Below are positions 35,776 to 44,106 of a DNA stretch of 64,000 bases, in pieces (positions within the stretch are counted from its first letter, which is position 1; the number at the start of each line of letters is the position of its first letter). Where the stretch lies: positions 372,001 through 436,000 of the forward strand of contig CAJXVS010000002.1 in the NCBI GenBank assembly GCA_913061265.1, read 5' to 3'. The position numbers were made by a program, and so were the translations under genes. Source of the stretch: an uncultured Halobacteriovorax sp. GTDB taxonomy: Bacteria; Bdellovibrionota; Bacteriovoracia; Bacteriovoracales; Bacteriovoracaceae. The notes beneath the pieces were generated by a model that worked only from the letters and a program-made list of their open reading frames with translations, was not told the DNA's origin and searched no databases.

Positions 35776-38281
35776 TTGGTTCGGCGTTGGCCGGATCGTC
35801 GGGCCAGTAATGGCGTGGATAGCGCGGGCGTAAGTCTGATCTTAATAATTCCCATGAAGGTCCCCAAAGTGAGGGCAGGTCATGGGCCTTTTGAATGACT
35901 TTGTTTGCTGGGGTTAAGAGTTTGAAGAGGAGAGGGAGTTTACCTTCTCCAATGCGAGGATGCTCTTTAATTCCGAAGAGGTCTTGAACACGGGCCTGAA
36001 TAAAAGGGCTGTCATCTAAGTATTCTATTTTAAAAGTTTTTCCGTTACTTAATTTTATCTCTAAAGGAACTTCTGTTTCTAGGACGTACTTATCCTGAGG
36101 GGATAACTGATCTTGGATGAGGCGGTTAAGTCCTTTATTTTGAAGGTCTTGATAGCCAGTCTTTGCTTCAACGATGGCCTCTATGAAAAGCTCAAACATC
36201 TCACCCGTGAACTCTGGGCAGTTATGCTCGATTCCAGCTTCGTTTAAAAAGAAAACCCGCTTATTATATTCTTGAAACTTATGATCATCTTCAAAGGGCC
36301 AGGGCCAATTTGATTTCACAAGTTCTGCTAGGACTTCGCCTTTAGGAATTACTGGTGTGTGAGGAGTTGTTGAGATTGTTATAGCGCCATACTTTCTTGT
36401 CTTTATTAAAGTAAGCGTGCCTTTTTTCTCGTTGAACTTACTGTCCGTTTCCGTCTCTAAAAAAATTGAGTTGGTTTCTTCCAGGTCTTTAACGGTGACT
36501 TTAGAAGCAGCTACGATCCTTGTTCCAATGGCGGCGTTTGCTTTTGGATCTTCTAAGGCCTCAAGAACGATGATGAATTCAGGGAGGGTCGTAAAGAGAG
36601 AGGAGTTAGCTCCTAGTTTTCCTCCTCGTCCCATACAAAAATTATAACTGTCGACGGCCTTGCCTTTTTTTACAACGGCGCGTTTGGCGGCGACTCGGTC
36701 TGGGTAGCCCGCGAGAAGGGCTTTGGTTAAATCGCTTTGTTTTGTTTTTACTTTTGAAATCTTGTCTTTAAGTCTTAGACGTCTACTAAGAGAATCGAAG
36801 AGTTCGATGACTCTTTTATAGGCCCTCATGTCTAGCATATGAGATTGATATTCACTTAAGGAGTCGTCTCGAAAGTGATTAGACTTAATAAGATCTAATT
36901 GAAGAGTGATATCGCAAACCTCGCTTTCATCTTCACTGTGAAATTTAGCCTGCTTTGAAAGGGCCATGCCTTCGTTCATCAAACAGACGGCAAGAAGAAT
37001 ATCATTTAGCGCCGGGCCCTCCATCCCAGAGTAGAGCATGGCACCAAGTCTCGGGTGAAGGGGAAGCTTTGCGAGGAAGGAGCCAAGCTTAGTTATCTGA
37101 TTGTCTTTAAGGGCGCCTAGAGTGTTTAAAAGTTCTAGCGCTTTATCTAGATTCTTTTCTTCCGGGGCTTCAAACCAGCTTATCTCAGTTGGATCGTGGC
37201 CTAGTTCAATAAGATCTAGAATATAATGAGAGAGCTCAACTCGTTTAATCTCTGGGGGCGTAAAGGATGATCTTTGTGAGTAGTCGTTGAGATTATAGGT
37301 TCTAAAAACAAGCCCACTTTGAACCCGCCCCGCTCGCCCGGCCCTTTGAATAGCAGAGGCCTTTGAGATCTTCTCTAATTGTAAAAGAGGCATGCCACTC
37401 CAAGGGGCAAAGCTGGCGCGCCTTTCGGTTCCGGTGTCTACGACGCCAGTTATATTGGGAATGGTTAAAGAGGTCTCTGCGATATTAGTGGAGAGGATGA
37501 TCTTTCTATTCTTTCCTGTGAACGCTTTTTTCTGGTCTTTCTTAGGTAGGCTTGAATGAAGAGGGACTATTTCAATATCTGAGGAGACTTTTCTCTTTAG
37601 CTCATCTTCAAGCCTTCTGATATTTCCCATACCTGGGAGGAAGACCAGGATGTTTAGGGGGCAGCGCGGATCTGCGAGCATATTTGTAATGGCCTCTATC
37701 GGCTCTATTTCATGATTTTCAATTTCAACAGGAAAGACTCGCCCTGGGACGTTGAAGAGCTTGGCTCCTGTTAAGTATTTCTCAAGCGCAGTTGTATCTA
37801 ATGTGGCCGACATAACGATGAGTTTTAGATCTGGCCTTGTCGTCGCCTGAAGATTTCTAATCAAGCAAAGGGCCGTGTCCGTGTGGATGCTTCTTTCGTG
37901 GAACTCGTCGAGGATGATGGTGTTGTACTGAGTAAGCTTTGGGTCTTCACGGAGGTATGAGACGAAGAGACCTTCAGTGATGAAGAGTAGTCTTGTATCC
38001 GGTGAGGTTACTTTATCAAAACGGATATGATGACCGACTAAGGTGCCAAGTTTAGTTTCAAGAATATCTGCGCAGCGCTCGGCGGATAATTTAGCGGCCA
38101 GTCTTCTGGGTTCTAGTACTAAAACCTTACCTTTAGTTTTTGAAATCAAATAAGGAGGCAAGCGGGTTGTTTTACCGGCTCCGGTTTCTGCTTTTAGGAG
38201 GAGGCAGGAGTGATCTGGGAGAGCGGCTGTAATCTCTTCGAGTTGTTGGTCGATGGGGTAGATGTTTGGTTCTAGTTGCAC
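35750..38281 (-). CDS. hrpB: ATP-dependent helicase HrpB
   Basis: 843 residues, the usual size for HrpB DEAH-type helicases. Walker A is KAETGAGKTT, motif II is DEFHERS (the HrpB variant of DEAH), motif III SATLD, and motif VI QRAGRAGRVQSG. The C-terminal HrpB domain ends with the characteristic WPxxGPSWE-like and YPRHYWPDDP blocks. Start is GTG at 38281. Cytoplasmic RNA helicase-like ATPase; biological role is poorly defined in most bacteria. Single-gene unit. Confidence 0.95.
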   Translation of the reverse strand: MQLEPNIYPIDQQLEEITAALPDHSCLLLKAETGAGKTTRLPPYLISKTKGKVLVLEPRRLAAKLSAERCADILETKLGTLVGHHIRFDKVTSPDTRLLFITEGLFVSYLREDPKLTQYNTIILDEFHERSIHTDTALCLIRNLQATTRPDLKLIVMSATLDTTALEKYLTGAKLFNVPGRVFPVEIENHEIEPIEAITNMLADPRCPLNILVFLPGMGNIRRLEDELKRKVSSDIEIVPLHSSLPKKDQKKAFTGKNRKIILSTNIAETSLTIPNITGVVDTGTERRASFAPWSGMPLLQLEKISKASAIQRAGRAGRVQSGLVFRTYNLNDYSQRSSFTPPEIKRVELSHYILDLIELGHDPTEISWFEAPEEKNLDKALELLNTLGALKDNQITKLGSFLAKLPLHPRLGAMLYSGMEGPALNDILLAVCLMNEGMALSKQAKFHSEDESEVCDITLQLDLIKSNHFRDDSLSEYQSHMLDMRAYKRVIELFDSLSRRLRLKDKISKVKTKQSDLTKALLAGYPDRVAAKRAVVKKGKAVDSYNFCMGRGGKLGANSSLFTTLPEFIIVLEALEDPKANAAIGTRIVAASKVTVKDLEETNSIFLETETDSKFNEKKGTLTLIKTRKYGAITISTTPHTPVIPKGEVLAELVKSNWPWPFEDDHKFQEYNKRVFFLNEAGIEHNCPEFTGEMFELFIEAIVEAKTGYQDLQNKGLNRLIQDQLSPQDKYVLETEVPLEIKLSNGKTFKIEYLDDSPFIQARVQDLFGIKEHPRIGEGKLPLLFKLLTPANKVIQKAHDLPSLWGPSWELLRSDLRPRYPRHYWPDDPANAEPIRMKRHVQ

Positions 38282-38401
38282 AGGTTATATTAACCTTTTT
38301 AACAGAGACTATCGAATCAATTAAGTAGGATATTTTTCACAAAAGAAAAACTTCTCGAAGAAAATCAAATTCTCATTTAGTTTTATAGCTAAGAATAATA
38401 G

Positions 38402-38430
38402 CCTCCACGATTTTGGAGGTTTTCTTGGAG
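38402..38430 (+). promoter_or_regulatory. Leader hairpin and duplicated ribosome-site sequence before the ORF6N gene
   Basis: CCTCCA (38402-38407) can pair with TGGAGG (38414-38419), then TTTTC, then a second TTGGAG 9 bp before the ATG. The hairpin could mask one ribosome-site-like sequence or act as a weak attenuator. Confidence 0.4.
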
Positions 38431-38439
38431 AATAAATTA

Positions 38440-38958
38440 ATGCAAATTACAAATCAGATTTTTCTAATCAGAGATCAAAAAGTCATGCTCGATTCAGACT
38501 TGGCGGAGCTTTATGGAGTTAAAGTAAAAAGGTTAAATGAGCAGGTAAAACGAAACAAAGAGCGCTTTCCCGAAGACTTTTGCTTTAAACTAAATTCCAG
38601 TGAGTTAGCACAGATCAAGTCGCAAATTGCGACTTGTTCTTCTCTAACCCCCCGAAAGGGCGTAACTCCAACAGTCTTCACCGAACAGGGCGCTTACGCC
38701 TTATCCTTCGTCGTGAACTCTCAGCAGGCCATCGAAATGGGAATCTTTATTGCCCGCGCCTTTATGCATCTAAGACGTTTTATTTTAAAGAACGAAAACC
38801 TTCTTATGGATATGAAGAATTTAGACCATCTTTCAAAACGGTTTAAAGATCATGAGAGGAGAATTGAGCAAGACCTTACGGTTGTTTATAGGAATCTAAG
38901 CCAAATTGAAAAGCGCTTTTTGGAGATTGAGAAGAGGTTAGAGGCTGTTAAAAAATAG
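38440..38958 (+). CDS. ORF6N-domain DNA-binding protein
   Basis: 172 residues from the ATG at 38440 (TTGGAG upstream). The ORF6N domain, a phage/mobile-element relative of KilA-N, covers about residues 6-120: LIRDQKVMLDSDLAELYGV, RNKERFPEDFCF, and FTEQGAYALSFVV. The C-terminal 50 residues are a coiled coil (LSKRFKDHERRIEQDL). Such proteins occur on phages and as orphan chromosomal copies; the role is probably transcriptional. Segment 38617-38663 is closely matched by a non-coding remnant at 41664-41710. A GGTACC element begins 4 bp after the stop codon. Confidence 0.88.
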   Translation: MQITNQIFLIRDQKVMLDSDLAELYGVKVKRLNEQVKRNKERFPEDFCFKLNSSELAQIKSQIATCSSLTPRKGVTPTVFTEQGAYALSFVVNSQQAIEMGIFIARAFMHLRRFILKNENLLMDMKNLDHLSKRFKDHERRIEQDLTVVYRNLSQIEKRFLEIEKRLEAVKK

Positions 38959-38962
38959 TCAT

Positions 38963-38987
38963 CACTTTTGCAAGTAACCAGGTACCA
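38963..38987 (+). repeat. GGTACC element between converging genes
   Basis: CACTTTTGCAAGTAACCAGGTACCA. Almost identical to the copy at 40105-40129. It fills the gap between the ORF6N stop codon and the stop codon of the EEP gene. Confidence 0.75.
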
Positions 38988-38988
38988 A

Positions 38989-39825
38989 TCAGAAATCGAG
39001 TTTTACTTTGATAGGGTGATGATCTGATCCTTTGTAATTTTCAAGGACGAGGGCCTCTCTGATCGATGCTCCTCTAACGAAAACATTATCCAGGGGATTA
39101 CTATACTCTTCAAACCTACTAATTAAAGGAGCGCGAAGGCGGTTGTCTTCTAGGAAAGAGGCCTCCGTAAGACCTGAGTTTGTTAGAGTGCTTTGTAAGA
39201 ATTCATACTTACTCTTTGACCAAGTATTAAAATCCCCAGCAAAAAGCACAGGACCCGTATGATCATTGATGACTTCAAGGAGTGCATTGATCTGCGCTCT
39301 AAACGAAGGAAGGGTCACAAAGTTTATGCCATGAATATTAATAACCAATAATTCATCAGCTCTATTTGATAATTTATACTTTGTGATAAGAGAGATCTTA
39401 GGCGTCGTAAAACCAAGCTCTCTTTTACTTCTTTGATAATCAACAGAGCTCGGAACTACGGTTGATCCTGTTGAAACGCCAGTTGGTGTGCCCCTCATTT
39501 TAAAGGAGACTCCCATATAAAATGATTGCGGCGCAGTCTCTAGGATGTTCAAGACTTTCTTATTTAAGTGAGTTTCTTGGAGGAGGACTAGGTCTGAATT
39601 CTTGCTTAGCTCTTTAATCTCCTGTGCCAGAGGTTCGTTTTTTCCTTTGTAGATGTTCCAGATTAGGACGTCTATTGATTCAGGCAAGGTCAGTTTTGAG
39701 ATTGAGGTTTCAGTCTTTATTTTTATGATGGCGTTTTTGCTTGTCGGTTCTTGGTAGAATCTTTTGTCTTTTGCTTGGGTGGAAAAGGAGGCCGTTAGTA
39801 TGAATATGAGCAGTAATGCCTTCAA
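38989..39825 (-). CDS. Exported endonuclease/exonuclease/phosphatase (EEP) family protein
   Basis: 278 residues, TTG start at 39825 with AAGGA 6 bp upstream. Signal peptide 1-18. EEP-fold motifs in order: WNIYKG, LLQETHL (metal Glu), INIHGI, FAGDFNTWS (catalytic Asp/Asn), and SDHHPIKV (His pair). The family hydrolyses phosphodiesters: DNA/RNA, sphingomyelin or inositol phosphates. An exported nuclease or phospholipase is plausible; substrate cannot be decided from sequence. The 5' part of this gene shows strong G over C excess on the plus strand. Confidence 0.85.
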   Translation of the reverse strand: MKALLLIFILTASFSTQAKDKRFYQEPTSKNAIIKIKTETSISKLTLPESIDVLIWNIYKGKNEPLAQEIKELSKNSDLVLLQETHLNKKVLNILETAPQSFYMGVSFKMRGTPTGVSTGSTVVPSSVDYQRSKRELGFTTPKISLITKYKLSNRADELLVINIHGINFVTLPSFRAQINALLEVINDHTGPVLFAGDFNTWSKSKYEFLQSTLTNSGLTEASFLEDNRLRAPLISRFEEYSNPLDNVFVRGASIREALVLENYKGSDHHPIKVKLDF

Positions 39826-40157
39826 GTTGATTCCTTTTGATTGATGAATTGGTAGTGCTTATTATTTCAGGTTTTGGGCAATTAGGTGGGGGAAGTGGGA
39901 AATCGTGTAGTTTTGATATGTTTAAAGTTTGGTCAGTTCTTGGGTATACCTTGGTTTTTAGGCTCTTTTCATCTTTACAAGTAAGCCTAGCCGGCCGCCC
40001 AGGTACCTCTTTTAGAAGGCTAGGGAGCTTTGAAAAGGGAAAGGACTTCTTCCATAGGATCGCTGTAAATCAGAATAAAGTGAGTAAGGAGAACCTCCCA
40101 TTTCACTTTTACAAGTAACCAGGTACCATTGCTTAGTCGGCCGCCTAGGTGCCATTA
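39826..40157. other. 332-bp intergenic region with GGTACC elements
   Basis: No convincing gene. It holds a degenerate GGTACC copy (39970-40009, AAGTAA then an inserted GCCTAGCCGGCCGC then CCAGGTACC), a full copy (CACTTTTACAAGTAACC... at 40105-40129), and a second short repeat, TAGCCGGCCGCCCAGGTACC at 39988-40007 with TAGTCGGCCGCCTAGGTGCC at 40135-40154 (17 of 20 identical). The left 150 bp are G/T-rich and appear to contain the promoter of neither neighbour with certainty. Confidence 0.6.
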
Positions 40158-40700
40158 TTAGTATTCCTCTTCTTCAGATTCAAATTCAGTGACAATCTTT
40201 TCAGACCAATCCCACTTCTTAGAATCTTTTGAATAGCTAGCGGTTAAAGAATAGCGGCTACCATTTCCACAATCAGTGCACTCACTAAAGAATAACTTTG
40301 TCAGCCCAATGGCCTTATTGTGATCTAAGCGAGGATTCCACATTCGGCCCGCCGGTGAATTGATGGGATCAAGGATCTTATCTTTTTTAAAATGGTTATA
40401 AGCGACTGCGATGCTAGGAAAGCGATCACTTATATCTCTGAAAGAAACCAATACTAGATCGGCCTCTGTCCCTTGAATCACTTTTAGGATCTTTCTCTTT
40501 GGAAATAAAATCCTTACTGGTAGGCCATCTGGAACTTTTAAGACAGCAAGATCGAACTTCTCTAAACCTTCAGAAGCTTTATGCCAATAATCCCCATACA
40601 ATTGAGTTAAGGTAAGTGGAGGATCTTCTAAGGTTTTCTTTGATTTGCTTGGGCCAGCGCAGCTTAACAAAAAGAATAGGCAAAATATCGTGATTTTCAT
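40158..40700 (-). CDS. Putative lipoprotein of unknown function
   Basis: 180 residues. Signal peptide II: hydrophobic residues 3-13 then lipobox LLSCAG with the lipidated Cys14. Mature part has a Cys-x-x-Cys (CTDCGNGSRY) and an acidic C-terminus (FESEEEEY). No family recognised. It lies 40 bp after the radical SAM gene on the same strand and may belong to its transcript. Confidence 0.78.
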   Translation of the reverse strand: MKITIFCLFFLLSCAGPSKSKKTLEDPPLTLTQLYGDYWHKASEGLEKFDLAVLKVPDGLPVRILFPKRKILKVIQGTEADLVLVSFRDISDRFPSIAVAYNHFKKDKILDPINSPAGRMWNPRLDHNKAIGLTKLFFSECTDCGNGSRYSLTASYSKDSKKWDWSEKIVTEFESEEEEY

Positions 40701-40740
40701 TGTTCGATTTTAACACAAAATTTACTAAAAATCTCCACGA

Positions 40741-41637
40741 CTACATCTGAGGCGGAGCTTCCGGATAAACGCCTTCAGGGGTCTTACTAATCCAGTCCTT
40801 AAGCGTCTTTAAGATAACGTCTTTATCGCGGGGAAGATTTCCCCCAAGAGGATGCATATTAGAGACATGATTGGCTCTAAAGATAATAGGGTTTAAGTCA
40901 AAGCTCGCAAGCTCAAGAATGTCATGCATTTCAATGAGGAGTTCTTTAGAAGTTAAGGGCTCAATATTCCCGCGCTCTACCATCTTATGATAGGGAGTCC
41001 CCGGAACAGAGAAGGTAGTCAAAAAAGAGAAGAACTCAGGGGCCGTAGCGCTCAACATCTTCGCCGTATTTTCCACATGCTGCCTCGAATACTTCTTCCC
41101 CCCAACCCCAAGCATAGCAATGGTCGAGAGTTTAAAGCCGCAGCTTTTTATCTTTAGTGAGGCCTCTTTCATCTCACTAGCGGTATTACCTTTAACGATC
41201 ATATGAAGAACTTTATCATCCCCTGATTCAAGACCAAGGTAGGCGATGTTTAATTTCTTTGAGGCCAAGAGTTTTAATTCAGTTTCTGTTTTTTCTAAGA
41301 TGTTCTCTGCCGTGGCGTAGATTCCGACTCTTCTTGTATCAGGCCAGAGTTGGTTTATTTTATCTAACGTATTAATAAGAACTTCTTGAGGAGCACCGAG
41401 GGCGTCTCCGTCGCAGAGGAAGATCTTGTCTGGTTTCATTCCTGACTTAAAGCAGGCTTCTAGGTCTTTGTTGATATCTAGCTGCGGGCGGACTCTGTAG
41501 GTTTTTGAGCGGTACATATCGCAGTAGGTGCATTTGTTGTTTGAGCAGCCTATTGTTACTTGGATTAGGAGGGAGAGGCCTTCTGAGGGAGGGCGGAAGA
41601 CTGGGGGGTCGTATTCTATTGGGGGGCCGTAGTACAT
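40741..41637 (-). CDS. Radical SAM protein
   Basis: 298 residues. The [4Fe-4S]-binding cysteines are Cys31, Cys36 and Cys39 in IGCSNNKCTYCDMY, a CX4CX2C spacing seen in a subgroup of COG1032-like radical SAM enzymes rather than the common CX3CX2C. The rest follows the TIM-barrel plan (LGLESGDDKVL, the GGE-like and LGVGG segments). It generates a 5'-deoxyadenosyl radical; substrate unknown. No auxiliary cluster motif is obvious at the C-terminus. Confidence 0.88.
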   Translation of the reverse strand: MYYGPPIEYDPPVFRPPSEGLSLLIQVTIGCSNNKCTYCDMYRSKTYRVRPQLDINKDLEACFKSGMKPDKIFLCDGDALGAPQEVLINTLDKINQLWPDTRRVGIYATAENILEKTETELKLLASKKLNIAYLGLESGDDKVLHMIVKGNTASEMKEASLKIKSCGFKLSTIAMLGVGGKKYSRQHVENTAKMLSATAPEFFSFLTTFSVPGTPYHKMVERGNIEPLTSKELLIEMHDILELASFDLNPIIFRANHVSNMHPLGGNLPRDKDVILKTLKDWISKTPEGVYPEAPPQM

Positions 41638-41645
41638 GGGGTTAG

Positions 41646-41711
41646 TTTAAATTGCGAATTTCGAAATCGCAAATTGCGATTTGTTCTTCCCTAAGTACCC
41701 GAAAGGGTAAT
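41646..41711 (+). pseudogene. ORF6N gene remnant
   Basis: Reading 41646 onward gives FKL-RIS-KSQIAICSSLSTRKGN then stop, matching FKL...KSQIATCSSLTPRKG of the ORF6N protein at 38440 with a short internal deletion. Most base changes in the matched codons are synonymous or conservative, as expected for a decayed coding copy. No other part of the gene is recognisable. Confidence 0.5.
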
Positions 41712-41917
41712 TAAGCTTTTGGACCAAAGCCATCTGAATCATCGACTACAAAGCTACAAGGTGCGGGTGATAATGTCACTTGATCAGAATAAGGACTTTT
41801 AAGCCAACTTCGAAGAGCTATCTTTAAAACTTCATCTATGCTCATCTTAGGATTTCTCAATTGTGCTTTCATAAGTTGATTGTAGGTTTCTTCTTCTATT
41901 TCGATTTTCTTTTTCAT
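41711..41917 (-). CDS. Small ribbon-helix-helix-like protein
   Basis: 68 residues from the ATG at 41917 (an upstream GTG adds two residues). The first 45 residues follow the CopG/RHH plan: a short basic beta strand (KKKIEIEEE), helix YNQLMKAQ, turn, helix SIDEVLKIALRSWL. The C-terminus (TLSPAPCSFVVDDSDGFGPKA) is an unstructured tail. Could be an orphan antitoxin or a small DNA-binding protein; no toxin gene is adjacent. No ribosome site is visible, which lowers confidence. Confidence 0.55.
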   Translation of the reverse strand: MKKKIEIEEETYNQLMKAQLRNPKMSIDEVLKIALRSWLKSPYSDQVTLSPAPCSFVVDDSDGFGPKA

Positions 41918-41947
41918 AAACACAACTTTAACATGAGAAGAGAGATA

Positions 41948-41998
41948 GGGAACGTCAGTTCCCCCTTTTTTTTCATTTCTGCAAGTAACCAGGTACCA
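41948..41998 (+). repeat. Terminator hairpin joined to a GGTACC element
   Basis: GGGAAC-GTCA-GTTCCC hairpin, then CC and T8, then CATTTCTGCAAGTAACCAGG and TACC. The same order (hairpin, T-run, CATTT, element) occurs on the minus strand at 60177-60225 and 63925-63977. It sits upstream of the aldo/keto reductase start, where a terminator would not be expected. Confidence 0.7.
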
Positions 41999-42004
41999 TA
42001 TCCC

Positions 42005-42799
42005 ATGAAACTAATATACGGAACCGCATGGAAGAAAGAACGCACGGCTGAATTAGTCGAGCTCGCCCTAAGAACTGGATTCAGAGGCATCGATACCGCC
42101 TGTCAGCCAAAACATTATAATGAACCAGGGGTCGGACTCGGCATTTCAAATTCCGGGATTGATAGAAGTGAATTGTTCCTACAAACCAAGTATACATCCG
42201 TAAACGGTCAGGATCCACTTAGCATCCCTTACGATCCAAGTGCCCCCCTTGAAATTCAAATAACCAAGTCCCTTGAAACTTCGCTTAAAAATTTACGAAC
42301 CGACTATCTAGACTCCCTAGTCATGCATTCTCCCATGGATACTTTTGAAGAAACCCTAGAAGGCTGGAAGGTCATGGAAGGGTTTGTGAAGGATGGGAGA
42401 GTTAAGCAGTTAGGAATTTCTAATTGCTATGACTTTGAATATTTTAGAAAATTGTTTAATGAAGTAGAGCAGAAGCCGGCCGTGCTTCAGAATAGGTTTT
42501 ATTCTGATAGTGGGTATGATGTTGAGCTTCGTGAGTTTTGTTTGGGGAATGGGGTTAGTTATCAGGGGTTTTGGACTTTGTCGGCTAATCCGGACATCTT
42601 AGAGAGTGAGGTGGTGGTTCGGTTGGCTGAGAAGTATTCGGTTAGTGCGGCTGTTGTTTTTTATCGTTGTTTGAGTGAGAGGGGGGTTGTTTCTCTTTGT
42701 GGGACTACTTGTGAGGGGCATATGATTGAGGATTTGGGGTTGATGGGGTTTGGGATTGAGGCTGATGAGGTTGGGTTGGTTTTTGGGTTGTGCAAGTGA
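42005..42799 (+). CDS. Aldo/keto reductase
   Basis: 264 residues from the ATG at 42005; the longer upstream reading frame would run through the GGTACC element. NADPH-dependent carbonyl reductase fold with the full catalytic tetrad: Asp30 (FRGIDTAC), Tyr38 (PKHYNE), Lys62 (LQTKY) and His108 (VMHSP). GRVKQLGISNCY is the typical AKR segment after beta-6. The substrate is unknown. The last third has a strikingly different base use, almost free of C on the coding strand, although the protein remains AKR-like. The family usually ends with a longer cofactor-binding tail. Confidence 0.86.
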   Translation: MKLIYGTAWKKERTAELVELALRTGFRGIDTACQPKHYNEPGVGLGISNSGIDRSELFLQTKYTSVNGQDPLSIPYDPSAPLEIQITKSLETSLKNLRTDYLDSLVMHSPMDTFEETLEGWKVMEGFVKDGRVKQLGISNCYDFEYFRKLFNEVEQKPAVLQNRFYSDSGYDVELREFCLGNGVSYQGFWTLSANPDILESEVVVRLAEKYSVSAAVVFYRCLSERGVVSLCGTTCEGHMIEDLGLMGFGIEADEVGLVFGLCK

Positions 42800-43108
42800 G
42801 GCTAGCCACTACCTAGTTATCTTAATTAGAAATATTTTAAATTTTATAATGCTTCTTCATGATGGAAATAGTTTAATTTTCAGTACTAGTTACCCGAACT
42901 AAATGGTCGGCCGAATAGTTTGGTTTACTGTAAGAAATTGGCCGATAACCGTTGTCGGCCAGCCTTTTATCTTCTCACATCGGCTCTGCAAGGGCCTCTC
43001 AATCATTAACCGACTTGATAGATTTTAATGACAGAATAATGAGATTCTGAATTTTTGACCAGTAAGGTCATCTCCATGAGGGAGATACACACAACATGAG
43101 GTTTTATT
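42800..43108. other. 309-bp intergenic region at the left edge of the accessory island
   Basis: No gene. Contains a strong hairpin TGGCCGATAAC/GTTGTCGGCCA at 42939-42961 followed by CCTTTTAT, a plausible terminator for the plus strand, and a related GGTCGGCCGAA at 42905. Sequence becomes A+T-rich to the right. A TGAGG ribosome site precedes the next gene. No tRNA or attachment-site duplication was found. Confidence 0.6.
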
Positions 43109-43675
43109 ATGAATACTAATGCTGCGGTTTACGAGCCAACTCCAAAACAACACAAAAAATTAGCTGAATCAATTTTCAAAATTGAGCGTGATGCTAATTG
43201 GTACAATCCTAAAAATGGTTATTGTTTAACTGGTCCTGGGAATATGCCTGAAAGACTTACGATTGCATTGAGCGAAACAAATACTTACCAAGAGTCAGTG
43301 AATCATTTTCATACATATTCCGAGTCATCAAAAGAAGTTGAATTAGAATTTAAGATTACAAAAGTTTCTGAAATCAAGATTCAGATAACTATGAAGACAG
43401 GAGAGCTGAATAGAGAGTCTATTGAAGTTATCATTAGGGAAGTCGGTAAAGTTCAAAGGAAACTTAGAGGATCTGCATATAGAAAGGAAAAAAAATTAAA
43501 AGGCGGTCCCAATACAAATAATCTTATTGGCTACTTTGCTTGGCGTGGGTCAATAGATAGCTCACATGAATTTTGGAAAAATTACAAAAAAGCTGTTGAT
43601 CTAGGGATCGCTTCTAATAACATGATAAAGAAAATGAAAAAGTGGGGATTGCACCTGCGGAATTACAACGTCTAG
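43109..43675 (+). CDS. Protein of unknown function at island start
   Basis: 188 residues, no signal peptide, lysine-rich. The segment EPTPKQHKKLAESIFKIERDANWY and a later RKLRGSAYRKEKKLKGGP are basic, so nucleic-acid contact is possible. Not recognised. The start has TGAGG 11 bp upstream. It ends next to the converging small zinc-ribbon gene with no gap. Confidence 0.65.
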   Translation: MNTNAAVYEPTPKQHKKLAESIFKIERDANWYNPKNGYCLTGPGNMPERLTIALSETNTYQESVNHFHTYSESSKEVELEFKITKVSEIKIQITMKTGELNRESIEVIIREVGKVQRKLRGSAYRKEKKLKGGPNTNNLIGYFAWRGSIDSSHEFWKNYKKAVDLGIASNNMIKKMKKWGLHLRNYNV

Positions 43676-43930
43676 TTACATTGAGGATGCGATATTCTTC
43701 CAAGTGGATTTTTCATCCTCACCAACTGGAACAAAAGTTTTCCATGTATACTTCTCACCACAACCGTGGTCTTCTGATTTTAGGCCACGGTATCCTTCGA
43801 ACGCAAAAGGTAGATTAGTAATAACTGAATTTCCGCATTTGCTACATTCGCCCGACTCAACTCGTATATCGTATTTATTAGCCCAAGTTAAATAGTCAGT
43901 CTCTAAAGGAAATAACATGTCTTTCTCCAT
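43676..43930 (-). CDS. Small zinc-ribbon-like protein
   Basis: 84 residues. Cys pair GECSKCGNSV and a single later cysteine in DHGCGEKYTW with a neighbouring histidine give a probable three-Cys/His zinc site. The block LPFAFEGYRGLKS looks conserved, as if from a known small family, but I cannot name it. Ribosome site AGG lies about 7 bp before the ATG. Converges exactly on the 43109 gene. Confidence 0.65.
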   Translation of the reverse strand: MEKDMLFPLETDYLTWANKYDIRVESGECSKCGNSVITNLPFAFEGYRGLKSEDHGCGEKYTWKTFVPVGEDEKSTWKNIASSM

Positions 43931-44106
43931 GAAAACCTATCGGTCTTAGGATGACATAAACTTTAGAAAAGGCCAAATAGTATTTATTTGAATACAATTT
44001 GTGATCCAGGGCTTTATTAAGGCGGTGTTCATGGACTTAGGTTATTAAAATTACTAAACTATCTTCATTGAAACCTAATTAGATTCGCTAATTTCAAGGA
44101 AGAAAT

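Noticed and set aside
39837-40118. 93-codon open frame in the intergenic region after the EEP gene
   Set aside because: It spans two GGTACC elements, lacks a ribosome site, and its protein looks like translated repeat DNA.
41951-41963. GTCAG within the 41948 hairpin as a fifth regulon box
   Set aside because: It is part of the GGGAAC-GTCA-GTTCCC stem-loop and has no -35/-10 at the regulon spacing.
41861-42004. N-terminal extension of the aldo/keto reductase
   Set aside because: It would translate a terminator hairpin and the GGTACC element; the AKR fold begins at the ATG at 42005.
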